Shown here: positions 1 to 11,741 of the stretch, one piece after another
Layout: each line of letters begins with the position of its first letter
Position numbering within the stretch: the stretch's first letter is position 1
Assembly (NCBI GenBank): GCA_029953675.1
Contig: JAMWBK010000006.1
Coordinates: 434,001-498,000, forward strand
DNA: 64,000 nt
Direction: 5' to 3'
Origin: Rhodosorus marinus
Taxonomy: Eukaryota; Rhodophyta; Stylonematophyceae; Stylonematales; Stylonemataceae
Notes under the pieces: generated by a model
The model's database searches: none
The model's input: the letters and a program-made list of their open reading frames with translations, nothing else
Told to the model about the DNA's origin: nothing
Program-made: the position numbers and the translations under genes

Positions 1-3000
1 TGCTTCCGGTGGGTTCAAGTAGGTTGCCAATGTACCGTAAGGACGCGACCCTGAACTCTGCAAGAAGTCCAGTATCCCATCCTTCACCGCCGAGTTCCTT
101 TTCATGACCTTCTCGGCTACAGCCAGGTTGAGGAGAAGCACTGCGCAGAGCGCAGCAATGTCATCCGCAGCTTCCCCAGCCAACAGCGCTGAGTTCATCA
201 AATACTGGAGCTCAGCGGTGGTGACCTGCTTCGCCCTGTTCCGTATCCGACGACAAGCGCCTGGGGAGCTTCGTGCCCTTTCCATATGCATTGCAAAATT
301 TACACCGACGTCGGAGCCTATTGAGGTCCTCACAATATCCTCCTGGCGCTCAGACTTGGACTTCAAGTCTGCGAGCACGTCAAAATCACCAGAGCTACTG
401 GCCGCGTTGATGGCACCAAAAACCTGTTATGGACGGGGATCGGAGTGCACCGCAAAAAACAGTGTTGTCAGTCACTCAGATTAATGCTCAGCATGGGCGC
501 TTCTTGCATTAGCATCGTTAACAACTCACCAATTCCCCGGTTGGCTCGTCCCAAATAAAGGAAACATGCATTTGGATCCCGACTAACTTGAAATCAGATA
601 CCATCGGCCCCCTTTCTTTTGACAAGAATAGGGAAAGGGGAAAGTCCAGATAGAGGCATAGTGATGAAAGAGATCTGAAATTATCCGCCGCAAGTAAAAG
701 GCGTGCCTTTCGGATCACGCTGGCGGTTATGGACGGATGCGCTCTGTTCATTGGACTGGCAGATACAATATAGTCATATGATCCAGCCCTACGCGGGGCC
801 GGAGAATTGGACGCGGCTATTTCAGCGTTGTCAAGAAAATGCCTCAGATCAGACGCAAGATCGTAGCAGCCTTCTTCAATCTGATTCGTCAAAGTATGGA
901 ACAGAAGCTTCAATGATCAGGTCGAGTATCAGCGGTAGCACGAAAATTACTGGGCGCTGGGATAGAGATGGTTGGGCTAGATATACTCACCACTCTGTCT
1001 AGCAGTCTCGCAATATGATGCAAGGAACTCAGAAGACCCCACATTTCTTGCAGGACGATCAGAAGACAGGCTGCGCTTCGAAACTGCTTTGACATATAGC
1101 ACATCTCAAGCAAAGCTGCGGGTTCACCGACTTCAGCGAACAGAAGTGGCCACTTCTTAGATTCCATTTTCCTCGCGCAACGAATCACAATATCCTCGTA
1201 TTCACCAAAATAATGTAGCAGTCGCAAGACGCGAGACCGGAATTCCCTCTGCACGAATACCAAAGTTAGACAGAACAGTGACGAATTAGCGTTCTCATCG
1301 ACAACGTGGGAACTACGAGTTCCAGAAATTCCCACCTTTTCGTACGTTCCACCACCTCTGCCGTTGCCGTTTTCCATGTCGTCGCTGACAGCTTCGAATA
1401 GTAGCCACTCAAGCGAATCCACGAACTGAGGTAGGTCAAGGCATTGGTAGGCAAACTTCAGAGCGTCTTTGTCGTCGGAAGTTCTTAGCAGATGACTCAA
1501 CACCCTGAAACAGACAAATATTTGGCAACGTGTGGGCTAAGCGAATTGGTATAAAAGATGAGCTCCCGGGATTCGAAGACATACCGATGGAAGAAAGGCT
1601 GGCCGCGGACGTCAATTGAGCAAAAAGGTACGACTACACCAGCACCCCCAACAACATCCGGTTCCACTTTCTGGGATATTCCAATCATCATTCCAGACCG
1701 CAGGCTAACACCGATCGGATACGCCTCAGGGTCGGGTTCAAACCATTTCTCAACAAAGCCTTCCGCACTTCGGCTCCTTGGATGTTGAGCATGCTCTTGA
1801 AGGAGCTCTTTGAATTCCGAGGCAAAGCATACTTTCACTCCATCGTCGCCCAAAGCCCAGAAAACCGGGCGCGTCTTGCTAGAATCAAAATGCACAGACT
1901 TAGAAGTATAATTGTTCGAGTACCAAAACTGCTCCACATTTCGAAGAAGGGGTACAGACATCATGCTCGACTTGCGGCAGATACAAAGGAGAAGAGCACA
2001 CTTGGAATTCAGTAAACAAAGATCAGCCCCTTGGACGGACACACGTATAATATTATTCACGGGTACAACGGGCGACTCTATGATTTGATTTCGCCTACCA
2101 TGTCCACAAAGATCAGAGTCCCCGTGCTTCGAACCATCATCAACTTCGACGGTCCTGTGATTTCACTGTCCCCATCTAACTCCGGCATGTCTACCGGTGG
2201 AAAAATACGCGCGACGGAAATTCCCCCGCCGGGGATCTTCGAAGAATCTTTGCTAGAGTTTGATTCTCTGGTAGGAAGAATCATCTTTGCATGCTGCATA
2301 CAAGATAAATTCTGTCGTGAGTAAACAACTCCCTCTACCCTACCAGAAATTCCTTGTAAACATTTCTGGCATGGATTTAGGTGTTGCAGCCTACCAGCGT
2401 TACTTGAGTTGTGCGAGAATCTATCTCCAGTCTATACAAGTATAAAAGGGAGTTTTCACAGACCACCAGCAGATAGCCGTCCTCTCGAACGTCAACGAGG
2501 ATTGGTTTCGCGGGAATCGCAACATGCGGTTGTGCTCTTGGGCTAGCGTTGGCCTCCCTCGAAAGGATGTTGAGCTCGTATTTGGTTTCGCCGTTAGCCT
2601 AGACAAGCAGAGCAAGTACCCCATTTTCAGGACCTTTTGGCGTAGATGGCGAGGACAGCGCTTACCCCTGCCGAAATCGAAACAAGCGTCTGGGGTGCAA
2701 GAGTCCAGTCTCTGCAGAACGTACCTCTATTAGTTCGTTAAAAATTAGCAGAGTTTTCCCAATCCAAGCCAACGCACAGCATTTGTTATGACTGCCCGGA
2801 GTTAAGTCCCCAAATATCCTCCACCGACGCGTAGCAATGTTACAAACCGCAACACCTTTGGATGCAGCCACCGCTACCAGCGACCTCTATGAGCAGCAGA
2901 ACCGTGGTTTGAGTGAGTCCAGTACGGTCCCATCTAGAAATTTACTGCTGTGCAGTTACAATTTTCATACCTCATTATTCACAGATATAAATTCAGGTGG

Positions 3001-4870
3001 CCAAGTTGTCCGAAGGTAACTCAGCGGGATGAGCAATTGCTGAAAATCTGAGGACTCTCTACCATTTTCATCTGGATAGCTCAGGATCATGACCTTGTCA
3101 TAGCCAATTAGCGAAGATCGCGTGGATTCGGATTGATCAGCATTGCAAAGAACTCCACTTCGGTAAAGCGCCATCTCGGAAATACAATGACTCAGTTTCA
3201 TCCTCCCAGTGAGAATTGAACTCCACAAGAAGAAGCCTCTGGGTCCCCACTCCAGAGCTATGGATTTTCCTTCCTGACTAAACGGCGTCCACATTCTTTT
3301 TGCGTTGTCACCCTTAAAAGTTGGCCTTGGGCTGTACTGAGTCTGCGCCTCCTTCGATATCCAGAGTATTCTGCAACCGGAAATAGACCATACCTGTACA
3401 CCAGACACACGTAAGCGATATTGATATGAGCGATCGGACGGCCTCTGTACAAAACGACCGAGGTACAGTTCTTCAGTTTCCTACCGCCAGTCCACACTTT
3501 TCCCAGGCGATCGCCAAGGCAGTTCCGTCTCGGGACCATCGAAGTCCTGAAACCGGTCCTGTTTGATCGGGATCAGCTTGCCAGGATTCCAGCGAAACTG
3601 TTTTTAAAAGTGTGCAGGAATCTCCGGGCGTATATCCTATGTGCATGTGGTTTACGTCACCGTTCCTCAAGCCTACGGTGACAAACATTCGTCTAACCGC
3701 AACAGAGAGTTCTTTCGATTAGTGACCCACCAACGGAGAACTGTCCTTCTACACAGTTCAGAATGAGGGATCCTAGACCGCACCTGCTTTCTAGAGCAAG
3801 AGAAGTAACATCTACGCACTCAAGCCAGCGCGTTTGCGACAGCTCTGGTGGGGTGGCAGCCCCGTCTGGGAAGGAGAGAAGAAAAGCCAGGCCATTGCCG
3901 AGCACTACTCCGCAGATTTCCAATTTGTTGTTGAATTCAAGTTTCAAAACTCCTCCGAAGGATTGATTCTCGTCCTGATGCAGGATCTCGCCGGTTGCAA
4001 CGTCGGACGAAGCCACACGCTGAAGGAGGCCCAATTTTCTCACTGTTTCACTCAGTTGCAGAAAATCTGGAATTTTTATCCTCCATATCACCTGATCAGG
4101 GATTTCACACCCGCAAGCTTCCGGTCAGTATGGGGTTGACTATGCCAAGGCTCCCCATAGTCTATTGTACTTACATCTCCATTGAGAGACAGGCACGAAA
4201 ATATTCCACGTGACGTGCCAATCAATAGCCCAGCAGGACAAACAGTCAAAGAGGTAACAAAGTCAACCGCAGTGCCATTGTCGTCCGGGAATCCTGACGC
4301 TACGCGCTCGACTCTCAATTTGAGCCTTGCTGTTTCATCTTTGCTCGCTATGTGCAATGGATTTTGATGATCCACACCCCTGTCACTTATACTCAAACGA
4401 CTGGTTCCCGCAACCTGACAGAGGGAAGGAAGCATTTAGGTGAGTCGATCTAAACCAGCTGGAGCTCAGCCAGCGATCCGAAATTCACAGCTCATTCCCG
4501 AGCTCTTTGACGTGTCAATCATTTGTACTACTTTGAATTTCCTCTTGGCTCGAATCCACAGAGAGGTTCAGCCACGAACGGCGTTTGGACTCACCTCCGA
4601 ATACTTTACAATATACACTTCGCCTTGTCGCGATACGCAGACGATTTGACCCCTAACAAAGCTCCAATCAGCTCCTACCAGTACATCATCATCACAAACA
4701 GAGACGCTGCCCAGAACTACTCTACTTCTGCCTCCATTCCAGACCACTACATTCCGACCACAAACCCCTAACAAATACTTCTCATCCTGGTCGAGCTTGA
4801 GAATACTAGCCGGACCGTCCTCCTCCGGTAGCCGATATTTCTTGGGAAAACCAATCGTAAGATAGGCCAT
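1..4870 (-). CDS. RIC1: RIC1 homolog (RAB6A-GEF complex partner 1), 3' end outside window
   Basis: RIC1 pairs with RGP1 to form the exchange factor that activates Rab6/Ypt6 at the Golgi. Exons read on the minus strand: 4595-4870, 4175-4414, 3727-4091, 3485-3692, 2971-3393, 2725-2886, 2404-2598, 2099-2293, about 1510-1980, about 1010-1504, about 530-915, and 1-429. All the computed phases agree. The N-terminus (MAYLTIGFPKKYRL) aligns with the animal RIC1 start, and WD-like beta-propeller segments follow (for example VWSISGCRILW, WRIFGDLTPG). The C-terminal half has diagnostic RIC1 helices: CARKMESKKWPLLFAEVGEP, and AACLLIVLQEM around 1050-1200. I chose ATG 4870 over 4894 because family members begin close to the Gly-x-Pro-Lys motif. 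The last visible exon (LQYLMNSALLAGEA) still aligns with the RIC1 C-terminus, so only a short end is missing. Boundaries of the exons marked 'about' are not firm. Confidence 0.85.
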
Positions 4871-5459
4871 CCTCCAAGGAACATTCCGAAACAACGAGCT
4901 TCGTCTACCTTCCCCATTCCCACTCTAACACTCACCCCATGCCCCCCATCCAAACCCGTCCCAATCAAGCCTTCTCCCAAACACCTCACCTTCCCCAAAA
5001 ATTAAGTCTACTGAAAACCTTACAAATTTCTGCCAAATTCAACAAACAATGCTGTACTGTCCCTACCTTTTCATTTCCTTTGCCATTATGGCAGAAAAGG
5101 CAACGATCTTGTATCATTCGCCACGCCAGCCTTCCTTAGCTTTGGCTGGCAAAACTTTTTTTTCTAATTGATAATACACTAATTCTTCGTTTTTGATATC
5201 ATCTTCATGTGTTTTGCCCTAGAAAAGTGGAAAGAAACCCTTGTCTTTCATAAAATAATCAAAATTTTGATGACGGCAAACGCAGGAAAAGGAGGAAGGA
5301 GGCTTCCAACGCTTGCTGGGGATCCGACTACAGGGTGTTTGGCTTTGGTCGCTAGAGCGCTGGAATAGAGTGGGTGTATTTATGACAATTGAGCGGGACC
5401 GATCGTCTGTACAGAACATTTTACTGAGAGCGTCGGGTTCTCCGTGAGCATAGATAGGT
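4871..5459. other. Spacer between RIC1 promoter side and next gene
   Basis: About 590 bp. It holds the upstream region of RIC1 (pyrimidine-rich on the plus strand around 4915-5000) and the downstream flank of the next minus-strand gene. I see no coding exon, RNA gene or repeat in it. Confidence 0.5.
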
Positions 5460-6459
5460 TCACAGGAGTCCTGGCGTTTTCAAGGAGGGTTCGGGCGATT
5501 TGGGGAGTTCAACTTTCACGGGCGAAGGAGTCCTCATACGTATGATCTCATGTAGAGGAGATGACTCGTCATCAATTGTTTCAGGGCCAGGGGATGTCAC
5601 AGTCGTACTCTCATTCGGCATGGCCTTTAGCAGTGCAGATCTTGCTACAAGCTCGGCTGCAGCTGCACCATCTGCTCGAATTGGTGTTCGTTCTACGGGA
5701 AGGGTCTAGGAGAGCAAAGAAATATTTATGCGTCAGAGATCAACCTCTAAGCAGGTCCAAAGTTTGTCATAAATTGTCGTACAGGTGTCCTATGGACTTC
5801 GCTGTCCACAGATATGGCCACAGGTTCGTACTGCGACCGCATGTCCTTTAAGTCCGGCGGACAGTCTAGATATGATACGGAAAGTCTGTGATTTATGGGA
5901 GTTTCGATAACTGTGCGCATATGATACCTCCTGAACTGGTCCACAGGTCGAGGATGCTTCAACTCCAGCAGATTTTGCCGAGCATCCTTATCTCCCTTCC
6001 CCACTGAGGACCTCACCTCGACAACGCTTCCATACTTCGGAAGTCTTTCGGTCTTCAAAGCCTCAACCAGCTGCTGTTCCTTCCTTGCCAGCGAGCCGAA
6101 ATCGAGCTCGGCGGAGCTCATCGGCTCCGCCTTCACCAGAATATCTACAAACCCCATTCCTTACCAGAGACCAGCCGCACTTATTACAACACTCTAGTTA
6201 GCCCATGCTATCCTGATTTCGTCGCAGAGCACATCAGTGCAAAAGAACTCACATTTACATCCTCGCTCAGCTTCATAGAAATATTCAACAGCCGCATAGA
6301 GACTCTAAATCCACACAAAGCGATGCGAAGACTTTCAAAATCTTGTCGTAACGCCAATGACTCACAATACGCAAACAATTGAAAATTTTCTTGATTGATT
6401 ACAGTCAATTTCTTCTTTACGGAAGTCAGTCTTTTCAAAATTTGATTGCTTTCAGTCAT
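5460..6459 (-). CDS. Unidentified protein with SP/TP-rich C-terminus
   Basis: I do not recognise this family. Exon 1 (about 6253-6459) starts MTESNQILKRLTSVKKKL and looks helical. Exon 2 (5783 to about 6157) contains LARKEQQLVEALKTERLPK and LELKHPRPVDQF. Exon 3 (5460-5705) ends with the tail EPSLKTPGLL. The 5704-5784 intron (gtacga...ctag) joins in phase 0. The junction between exons 1 and 2 is not resolved; a donor at gttctt with a late acceptor would keep frame. The last exon carries several Ser/Thr-Pro sites (SPGPET, TPSPVK, SPEPS, KTPG), the kind of tail used by proline-directed kinases such as CDKs. That resembles small kinetochore or spindle proteins, but this is only an impression from composition. 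Confidence 0.5.
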
Positions 6460-6559
6460 TATGTTAAGTTCGCGAAAACCGTTCAGCGGGGACTTGTTGG
6501 AATGAGATCACTTCAACAACCTTAGCATGCTCAGACTTTGTGGGCTCTGAATAATGCAC

Positions 6560-7800
6560 GATCATCGTCGATAACGGATACTCTGGCGATACTCCCGATC
6601 TGATGGCACGACTTCCATAATAATTGTCTCTAGTCGAGGAAACCTGCCCGTCTCGAACTCAGCTATAGCGTCAGCAACTAGGTTGGTTCAGCAGCTTTGA
6701 CAGTTTGGTTCCAGGAAATGGGAGCTCTCGCTGGCTGTTTCACCTTTGTCGCTTAACTCACTTGGCCCGAATCCGACGCATCTAAATCGTGAATCAGCTG
6801 GTTCTGGGTTGCAACAGTTAGCTTTTGCTGTTGCCCGAGGACTCAATTCGAGGCTATCCTTCCGAGTACTGAACACCTGCGCCCCCCTTCGGAAACAGGT
6901 ATTTGGTCAACTGCCGCTATCAGAATCTGTCTTTTGTCTTGGTCTCATCGATTTTACTCTCAACTTGAGCACCTGACCTCGCGTCAAATGTCTGTCGTAC
7001 AAAATGGTCAGAGTCTTCGGCCCTTGAGGATGGACTGAGTTCCTCGTCCCTCTCCTCCGCAGCTGAATGAGCGTATAGAAATCAGCCACTATCATCATGT
7101 CCGTCCTGTGCAAAAGTTGTCTTGGAGGCAGAAGTTTTCATTTGTTTCTTGTGAATATGTTCAAGGCCCGTTCCATGTGTCCGTTAGGGGCTAATCCACA
7201 TCATGTCCGAAGTACCTCAGATTGCGACAAGCTGTTCAAAGCGACGACCAAGCCGCTCATGCAGCGAGCCGTGGATGCACTTGACACAAGCAGACACGTC
7301 CGTGCCCGTGCAAGGCAGAAACATCACTCAAAATATCAATTTATTCATCCCGAATACTCTCGAAGGCAGGCTACCCTTGCTGCCGTGTTTTATACAAACG
7401 CATGATCCTTGCTCAAGCGCGAAAATAAATGTTCCCTTCTACTGATTTATAAGCAGAACCCCTCTCCACTATATACGACCGTTCATGAAATACTATTACC
7501 GAGGCCTTCAGATTATCTGAGGCACGAAACTCGAAGTAATCCACAAGGCCACCGCCTTAGACTCCTTCGTATCTTTGCCCTCCTGCATTGTCTTCAGATC
7601 CACTGGCTTTGCGCCAGAATATCCCGTCCCAGCTTTCTGCTCGAATGTAAGCGGCATTCTTCCTTGAGCAACCATTGACGACATCCTTTTCACGGTATTC
7701 GTTCTCTATCTCTCCCTGTATCTGGCTCTCTCTTCCTGCAGCGCTTCACAAACTTCTTCACAGGCTCAATCCTAACCTTATGTACCTGTTGATCATCGCC
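6560..7800 (-). CDS. Unresolved multi-exon gene(s), minus strand
   Basis: Several coding-looking exon bodies lie here in changing frames, but I could not join them into one model. Visible segments: VHKVRIEPVKKFVKRCRKRE near 7715-7780; RMPLTFEQKAGTGYSGAKPV near 7600-7670; an acidic exon with AAEERDEELSPSSRAEDSD near 7000-7060; LTVATQNQLIHDLDASDSGQ followed by a gtgagt donor near 6760; and VADAIAEFETGRFPRLETII followed by a stop near 6565-6680. No family was recognised. There may be one gene or two. The pieces are reported because codon content and splice-like edges differ from random sequence. Confidence 0.35.
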
Positions 7801-8838
7801 ATTGCAGCAATTCTTGCCTAATCTCTCAAGAAAGCAACAAATTTGCTCGTGATCATCTCATCTCCTTCAAAACCCCCGGGCAATTCGCTACTTGGCGTCT
7901 TACATCCAAAAGCAAGGATGACACCACTCTCCATGAAAAAGAAAAGAAAAATCCAAAGACCCCTTGGTTTAGATTCTTTTTCAATGTGATTTGCTGGATC
8001 ATACAAATCACCCTGAATATTAACTTTCTACCTAATAATTTCCCGTATTTCTGGAGGTATCTTTTTCCCCTCCTCAAAGAAACCATTTTCCATGCTGATT
8101 GACTAAGCAATTGAAAAACAAAAAAACAGAGCCCGAGTTCCAAAAAGGGGTAATTGATCAAAATTACCACTGGGGTAGATTGCCTTCTAAATTTTCTCCT
8201 TTATAGTGTTCTCAAATAGATACACCTTTTTTCCCAACACCCCCCTCCCTTCATCCTATTCCCCGCGCGCCCCCCCTCATTCAAAAAAACGACAAAATTA
8301 GATTTCCGTGGACGGGGGGACGAAAAACCAGAACAAATCAGCTGAAATTGAAGATCGGAAGGGCCAATCAATACTGAACGCATGGTGATGGTCTGCCCCA
8401 TCCATAAAATTTATATTTTTCCATTTATAGGGGCTTGCGCCCCTCCGGGGGGGGTATTTTCAGATCACCGTGTGTGTTTTTTTGAACTAATTTCTTCTGA
8501 CTGCAATTTTTTTTGGTGCCGCCTGTTCGTATTTTAGGTTCGATGAAAGGAAATTTAATTTGTTTCAGTAATAAAATCGAAGATACAGTCAATATATGAT
8601 GGAAATCTCGTAATAGTTTTATTATATGAATATAATTTATTTGTTTAGTTGGATAAATTGATGAAATTGACTTATTGAAAGATTCTTTCGATTCGGTTGG
8701 CGTTGTCAAGGTGTTCCACCACTTGGATCAGCTCATTAGCGCTGGGTGAACCACTGCTTATTTGTCATGTCTAGGACTGAATAAAATGGACTATCTAGAG
8801 TCTTGATGGTCTACTAATTCAGTATCAAGGGGTGACAC
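7801..8838. other. AT-rich spacer with C-tracts
   Basis: About 1 kb without a supportable gene. It contains runs of C followed by A or T (around 8240-8290) and the GC palindrome ccccggagggg-like block near 8447-8455. An open frame at 7853-8170 (minus) is hydrophobic low-complexity sequence and is not supported. Confidence 0.5.
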
Positions 8839-9397
8839 TTAAAATATTGTATTTTTGAGGATGTTGGTGGGGATTTGCAACCGATGGGCTGAGGCGGCTT
8901 GCGTAACTCCTGTCAGGCCCCTCTCTCCGCGAATCCGGAGCACGTTGGAACTCTGTCCAGACGGTGGAGGGTTCTTCCAACTGAAGGGCTTCTGCGCGAC
9001 CTCCTCCAAGAAATACCAGGCAAGCCCAAATCCCTCCAGAGGGCAGAGCTCTTCCATGAATGACATTGCCATCTCGAATATTGAAGACTTTATTCCGTCG
9101 TGGATTCGTGGCACATTGTCTACTTGGCGCAGCTGTAAACACTCCAGAGGACAATTTTCCTAGTGCTAGGCAGCGTCAGACCGCATCTTGGTAGATTCGT
9201 AACTGTTCAACATTTCGTGTGACGACAGCATCATGTGGACTGGGGTTTCCTGTTGTCCAGGTCCTGATCACCGCAGTGGTCAGTTTGGAACAAACGTCAA
9301 GGAATTTCGGATTCAACCGCACCAGCATGGAAGATTTTGCTCCGCTGGTTGAAGTTTCTACATGGCCTCGTGTAGCACGGTCTAAACCGACTTTGTG
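8839..9397 (-). CDS. Unidentified protein, 5' exon(s) missing
   Basis: Two exons join cleanly in phase 0. Exon a is 9182-9397 (HKVGLDRATRGHVETSTSG, then LVRLNPKFLDVCSKLTTAVI). Exon b is 8839-9132 (LRQVDNVPRIHDGIKSSIFE, then FMEELCPLEGFGLAWYFLEE, to a TAA stop). The intron has a gtctga donor and a tttacag acceptor. An acceptor-like ctag precedes exon a, so at least one 5' exon is missing; the DUF1995 stop codon lies only 70 bp upstream. The 170 residues seen look globular and helical without membrane segments. No family was recognised. Confidence 0.45.
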
Positions 9398-9466
9398 CTA
9401 GATCCTAGCATAAATGAGGAGGAATCGCATGGTGCAACCGCTGCGCGTGGGTGTCATCCAGGGATC

Positions 9467-10613
9467 CTATAGCCGCGCACCAAATCCCGGCGACCACCTG
9501 TCGTTATAAATCGAGTATCGACGGAAACTCTCTTCTCTAAGCGTCTTCGACACATCACCGAGCCTAGGCCTCTGCTCACTAACATCGAGGATTTCCACAG
9601 ACCCATCAGGACGCTCCAAGTATGCAAGCCAAGGTTGGCCTTCCGCCTTATATACCCAACCTTTCGAAATCCGTTTCAGAAAGTATGATTGCTCGTACTC
9701 TTTCAGCGGCCCACGCAGGTCGTAAGTCTCTACAAATGCGCTGTTTAGCATGACAACTACTCTGTCCTTTCCCTGATGAGCCGAACGGACGAGGGTTTCA
9801 TTCCGGATTGAGAATGGTTGGAAATCAGTACCAACACGGGGAAGAACACGCAAAGCGATGTTTGGCGCTATCGGCACGTACCCCATACTTCGCGCCTCTT
9901 CGCCAATTCTCGGTGGCACCCGGGTCGTTGATTATTATGAGTGCGTCATCGTCTGGTACCTTCCCTCGCTCAACGCGGTCCAAAGCGCATGCCACTTCTA
10001 CGTTCGGGGGTATCCTTGCGTCGGATTTCTTGACGGAATTGCAACAGAGTATCCACACTTTTCGGTCTGGAAAGGCTTCTGCAAGTCGAGACGCCCAATA
10101 AAAGTTCGCAAACTCGATCATGTACCTTTTCACCTTTTTCTCGTCCTCAATTCGAAAGTATCTAGCGATGTCCTCCCCGAACATTGAGTTCAATTTTGTT
10201 CCAAATTTCACCTCGTCCACATTCGGGACAGGGGGAAAGCTGATTTCTAAAGTGCGTGATCCTCCATTGACTGCTGCAACAGCAGTCTCCTGCATTTGCT
10301 TCGCGAGTTCACCATTCTGACTGAACCAGCCATCATATAGCATTGGAATTGCGAACTTGTAGAGATCCTATACGAAATATGCGTATACATTGAGCCGTAC
10401 GCCAGAGCCTTTTGTATTCCTTCCCTTCAGGAAACATACCTGATTCAAAGAACTGTCCGCCTCAGGTGCCTCTGGCTCTCCCCCGGACATGAAAACGCGA
10501 GATCCGTAGTTGGCCTGGGAAGTCTGCTGCCCTGTTTCACAAAATCGAGAGCGGTCACTCCAACTCTTCCTGGGAACCCATCGCTGGGCTCCCAACGCGA
10601 ACACGAACCCCAT
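9467..10613 (-). CDS. DUF1995 family protein, probably plastid (LPA3-like)
   Basis: Three exons: 10440-10613, 9882-10367 and 9467-9772, all joined in phase 0, giving about 321 residues. The domain start matches DUF1995 (PF09353): LYDGWFSQNGELAKQMQETA, then LEISFPPVPNVDEVKFGTKL and a conserved DIARYF segment. The middle has DALIIINDPGATENWRRGAK, and the third exon opens with GKDRVVVMLNSAFV. In plants this family includes LPA3, a thylakoid factor for photosystem II assembly. The first 55 residues (MGFVFALGAQRW, then Ser/Arg-rich) could be a plastid transit peptide. The second intron is inferred: without it the frame breaks at 9826; with it donor gtacgtg, a tactgat branch-like site and acceptor tcatcag fit. 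The function itself is not shown by the sequence. Confidence 0.75.
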
Positions 10614-10639
10614 GAAGGCCTCAGCACTGCGTAAATCAG

Positions 10640-11260
10640 TTGTGTCTATTCTCGCTCAATCGTACGATACCAAGCTCATCGGTCTTCACAACACGAAACA
10701 GATAAACCACTGGTTGTCTCATCGAACAACACAGAGAAAGAAAACCAAGCCCTGTCCAGCTCACCCACTGAACTTCTTCAAGGTCAGAACAGACTGTGCG
10801 CGAATACACTTATCCAAACCAATGCACCTCATTGTTGCGTATCTCCTCAGCTCATCTCTTTGCAGCAGCCGGTGAGGCACTTCAGGGTGGAGGATGCCGA
10901 GGGACGCAGCCGTCCGCCATTGGGTGGGGTACAACACGATTGGACCGTGGGTCGATGTTTTTGGTCAATTCAGTCGACTTGTTGTGGGCGAGGAAGGTAT
11001 CCCTTCCCGAGAACCCCCGCAACCTGCATCCTCGGAGGTCGGCGTTTTTCAGGGTGTGGTTCCAGGAAAGGGCATTCACTGACAAACGCGTTTCAAGCTC
11101 GTGAACCAAACGAATCATTCGTTGAACTGTATTTACATTCTCAGCAACGATTCCTATCTTCTAGACTGACCACTCCAAAGCGCTTGGCCGCCAGCTCCAC
11201 AGCCCAACAGGTCAAACTCAAGTATACAAAACAACTAATAGCCAATCAATATCTCAATCA
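10640..11260 (-). CDS. Unresolved coding-looking exons, minus strand
   Basis: An open stretch at about 10882-11165 reads KIGIVAENVNTVQRMIRLVH, then ELETRLSVNALSWNHTLKNA, preceded by an acceptor-like gtctag. A second short segment further upstream reads WAVELAAKRFGVVSLED. No start, stop or family could be assigned. It may be a separate small gene upstream of the DUF1995 gene. Confidence 0.3.
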
Positions 11261-11274
11261 TTACTTTCATTAAA

Positions 11275-11741
11275 ATGATTGTGCAGATTTTCCCCGGGCA
11301 ACCTGCTTTCCACCCGAAGGCTGCGGTCAGACATTGTCATGTCGGGAGCAGTACTCATGTCGGTGGTCATATTATCTTTGACATGCCTACAACATTTCCT
11401 GACCATTTGCAGTTCGAAACAACTGGTCTGGACGCGGTGTATTTTGACAGATATGTCGCATGGAGGCAGTCGATCACCTCCAACGCCTCATCGGCTCTAC
11501 GCGATGTTGCGCGAATAGTGAAAATTTTCACGTGGGGTGTGGCCCTTTGTACACGTCGATTTTGGGCGAAGTCAGGATCGAAACTCGTACGCTAGCATTG
11601 CAATGAAGAAGGCCGTCGGAAGTACAACTGCGCGCATTTGAAGAAGGCTGTAGCGAATATATCGCGGATCTTGAAGATGTTAGCTTAGACCTCTTGAAGG
11701 ACCTTGGAGAGATCGCTACACGTTTAGTCCGGCAACGCTAG
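11275..11741 (+). CDS. Possible small unidentified gene, plus strand
   Basis: An open frame from ATG 11275 begins MIVQIFPGQPAFHPKAAVRH and stays open for 106 codons. Further on, a separate helical segment (VQLRAFEEGCSEYIADLEDV, then LLKDLGEIATRLVRQR) ends at TAG 11739-11741 in another frame. The second segment has clear coding character, so an intron between about 11515 and 11630 is likely, but I could not place it in phase. Family unknown. Confidence 0.3.

Noticed and set aside
7715-7800. Sec61 gamma subunit suggested by IEPVKKFVKRCRKRE
   Set aside because: The short resemblance to the Sec61 gamma N-terminus is not followed by the required single membrane helix in any frame.
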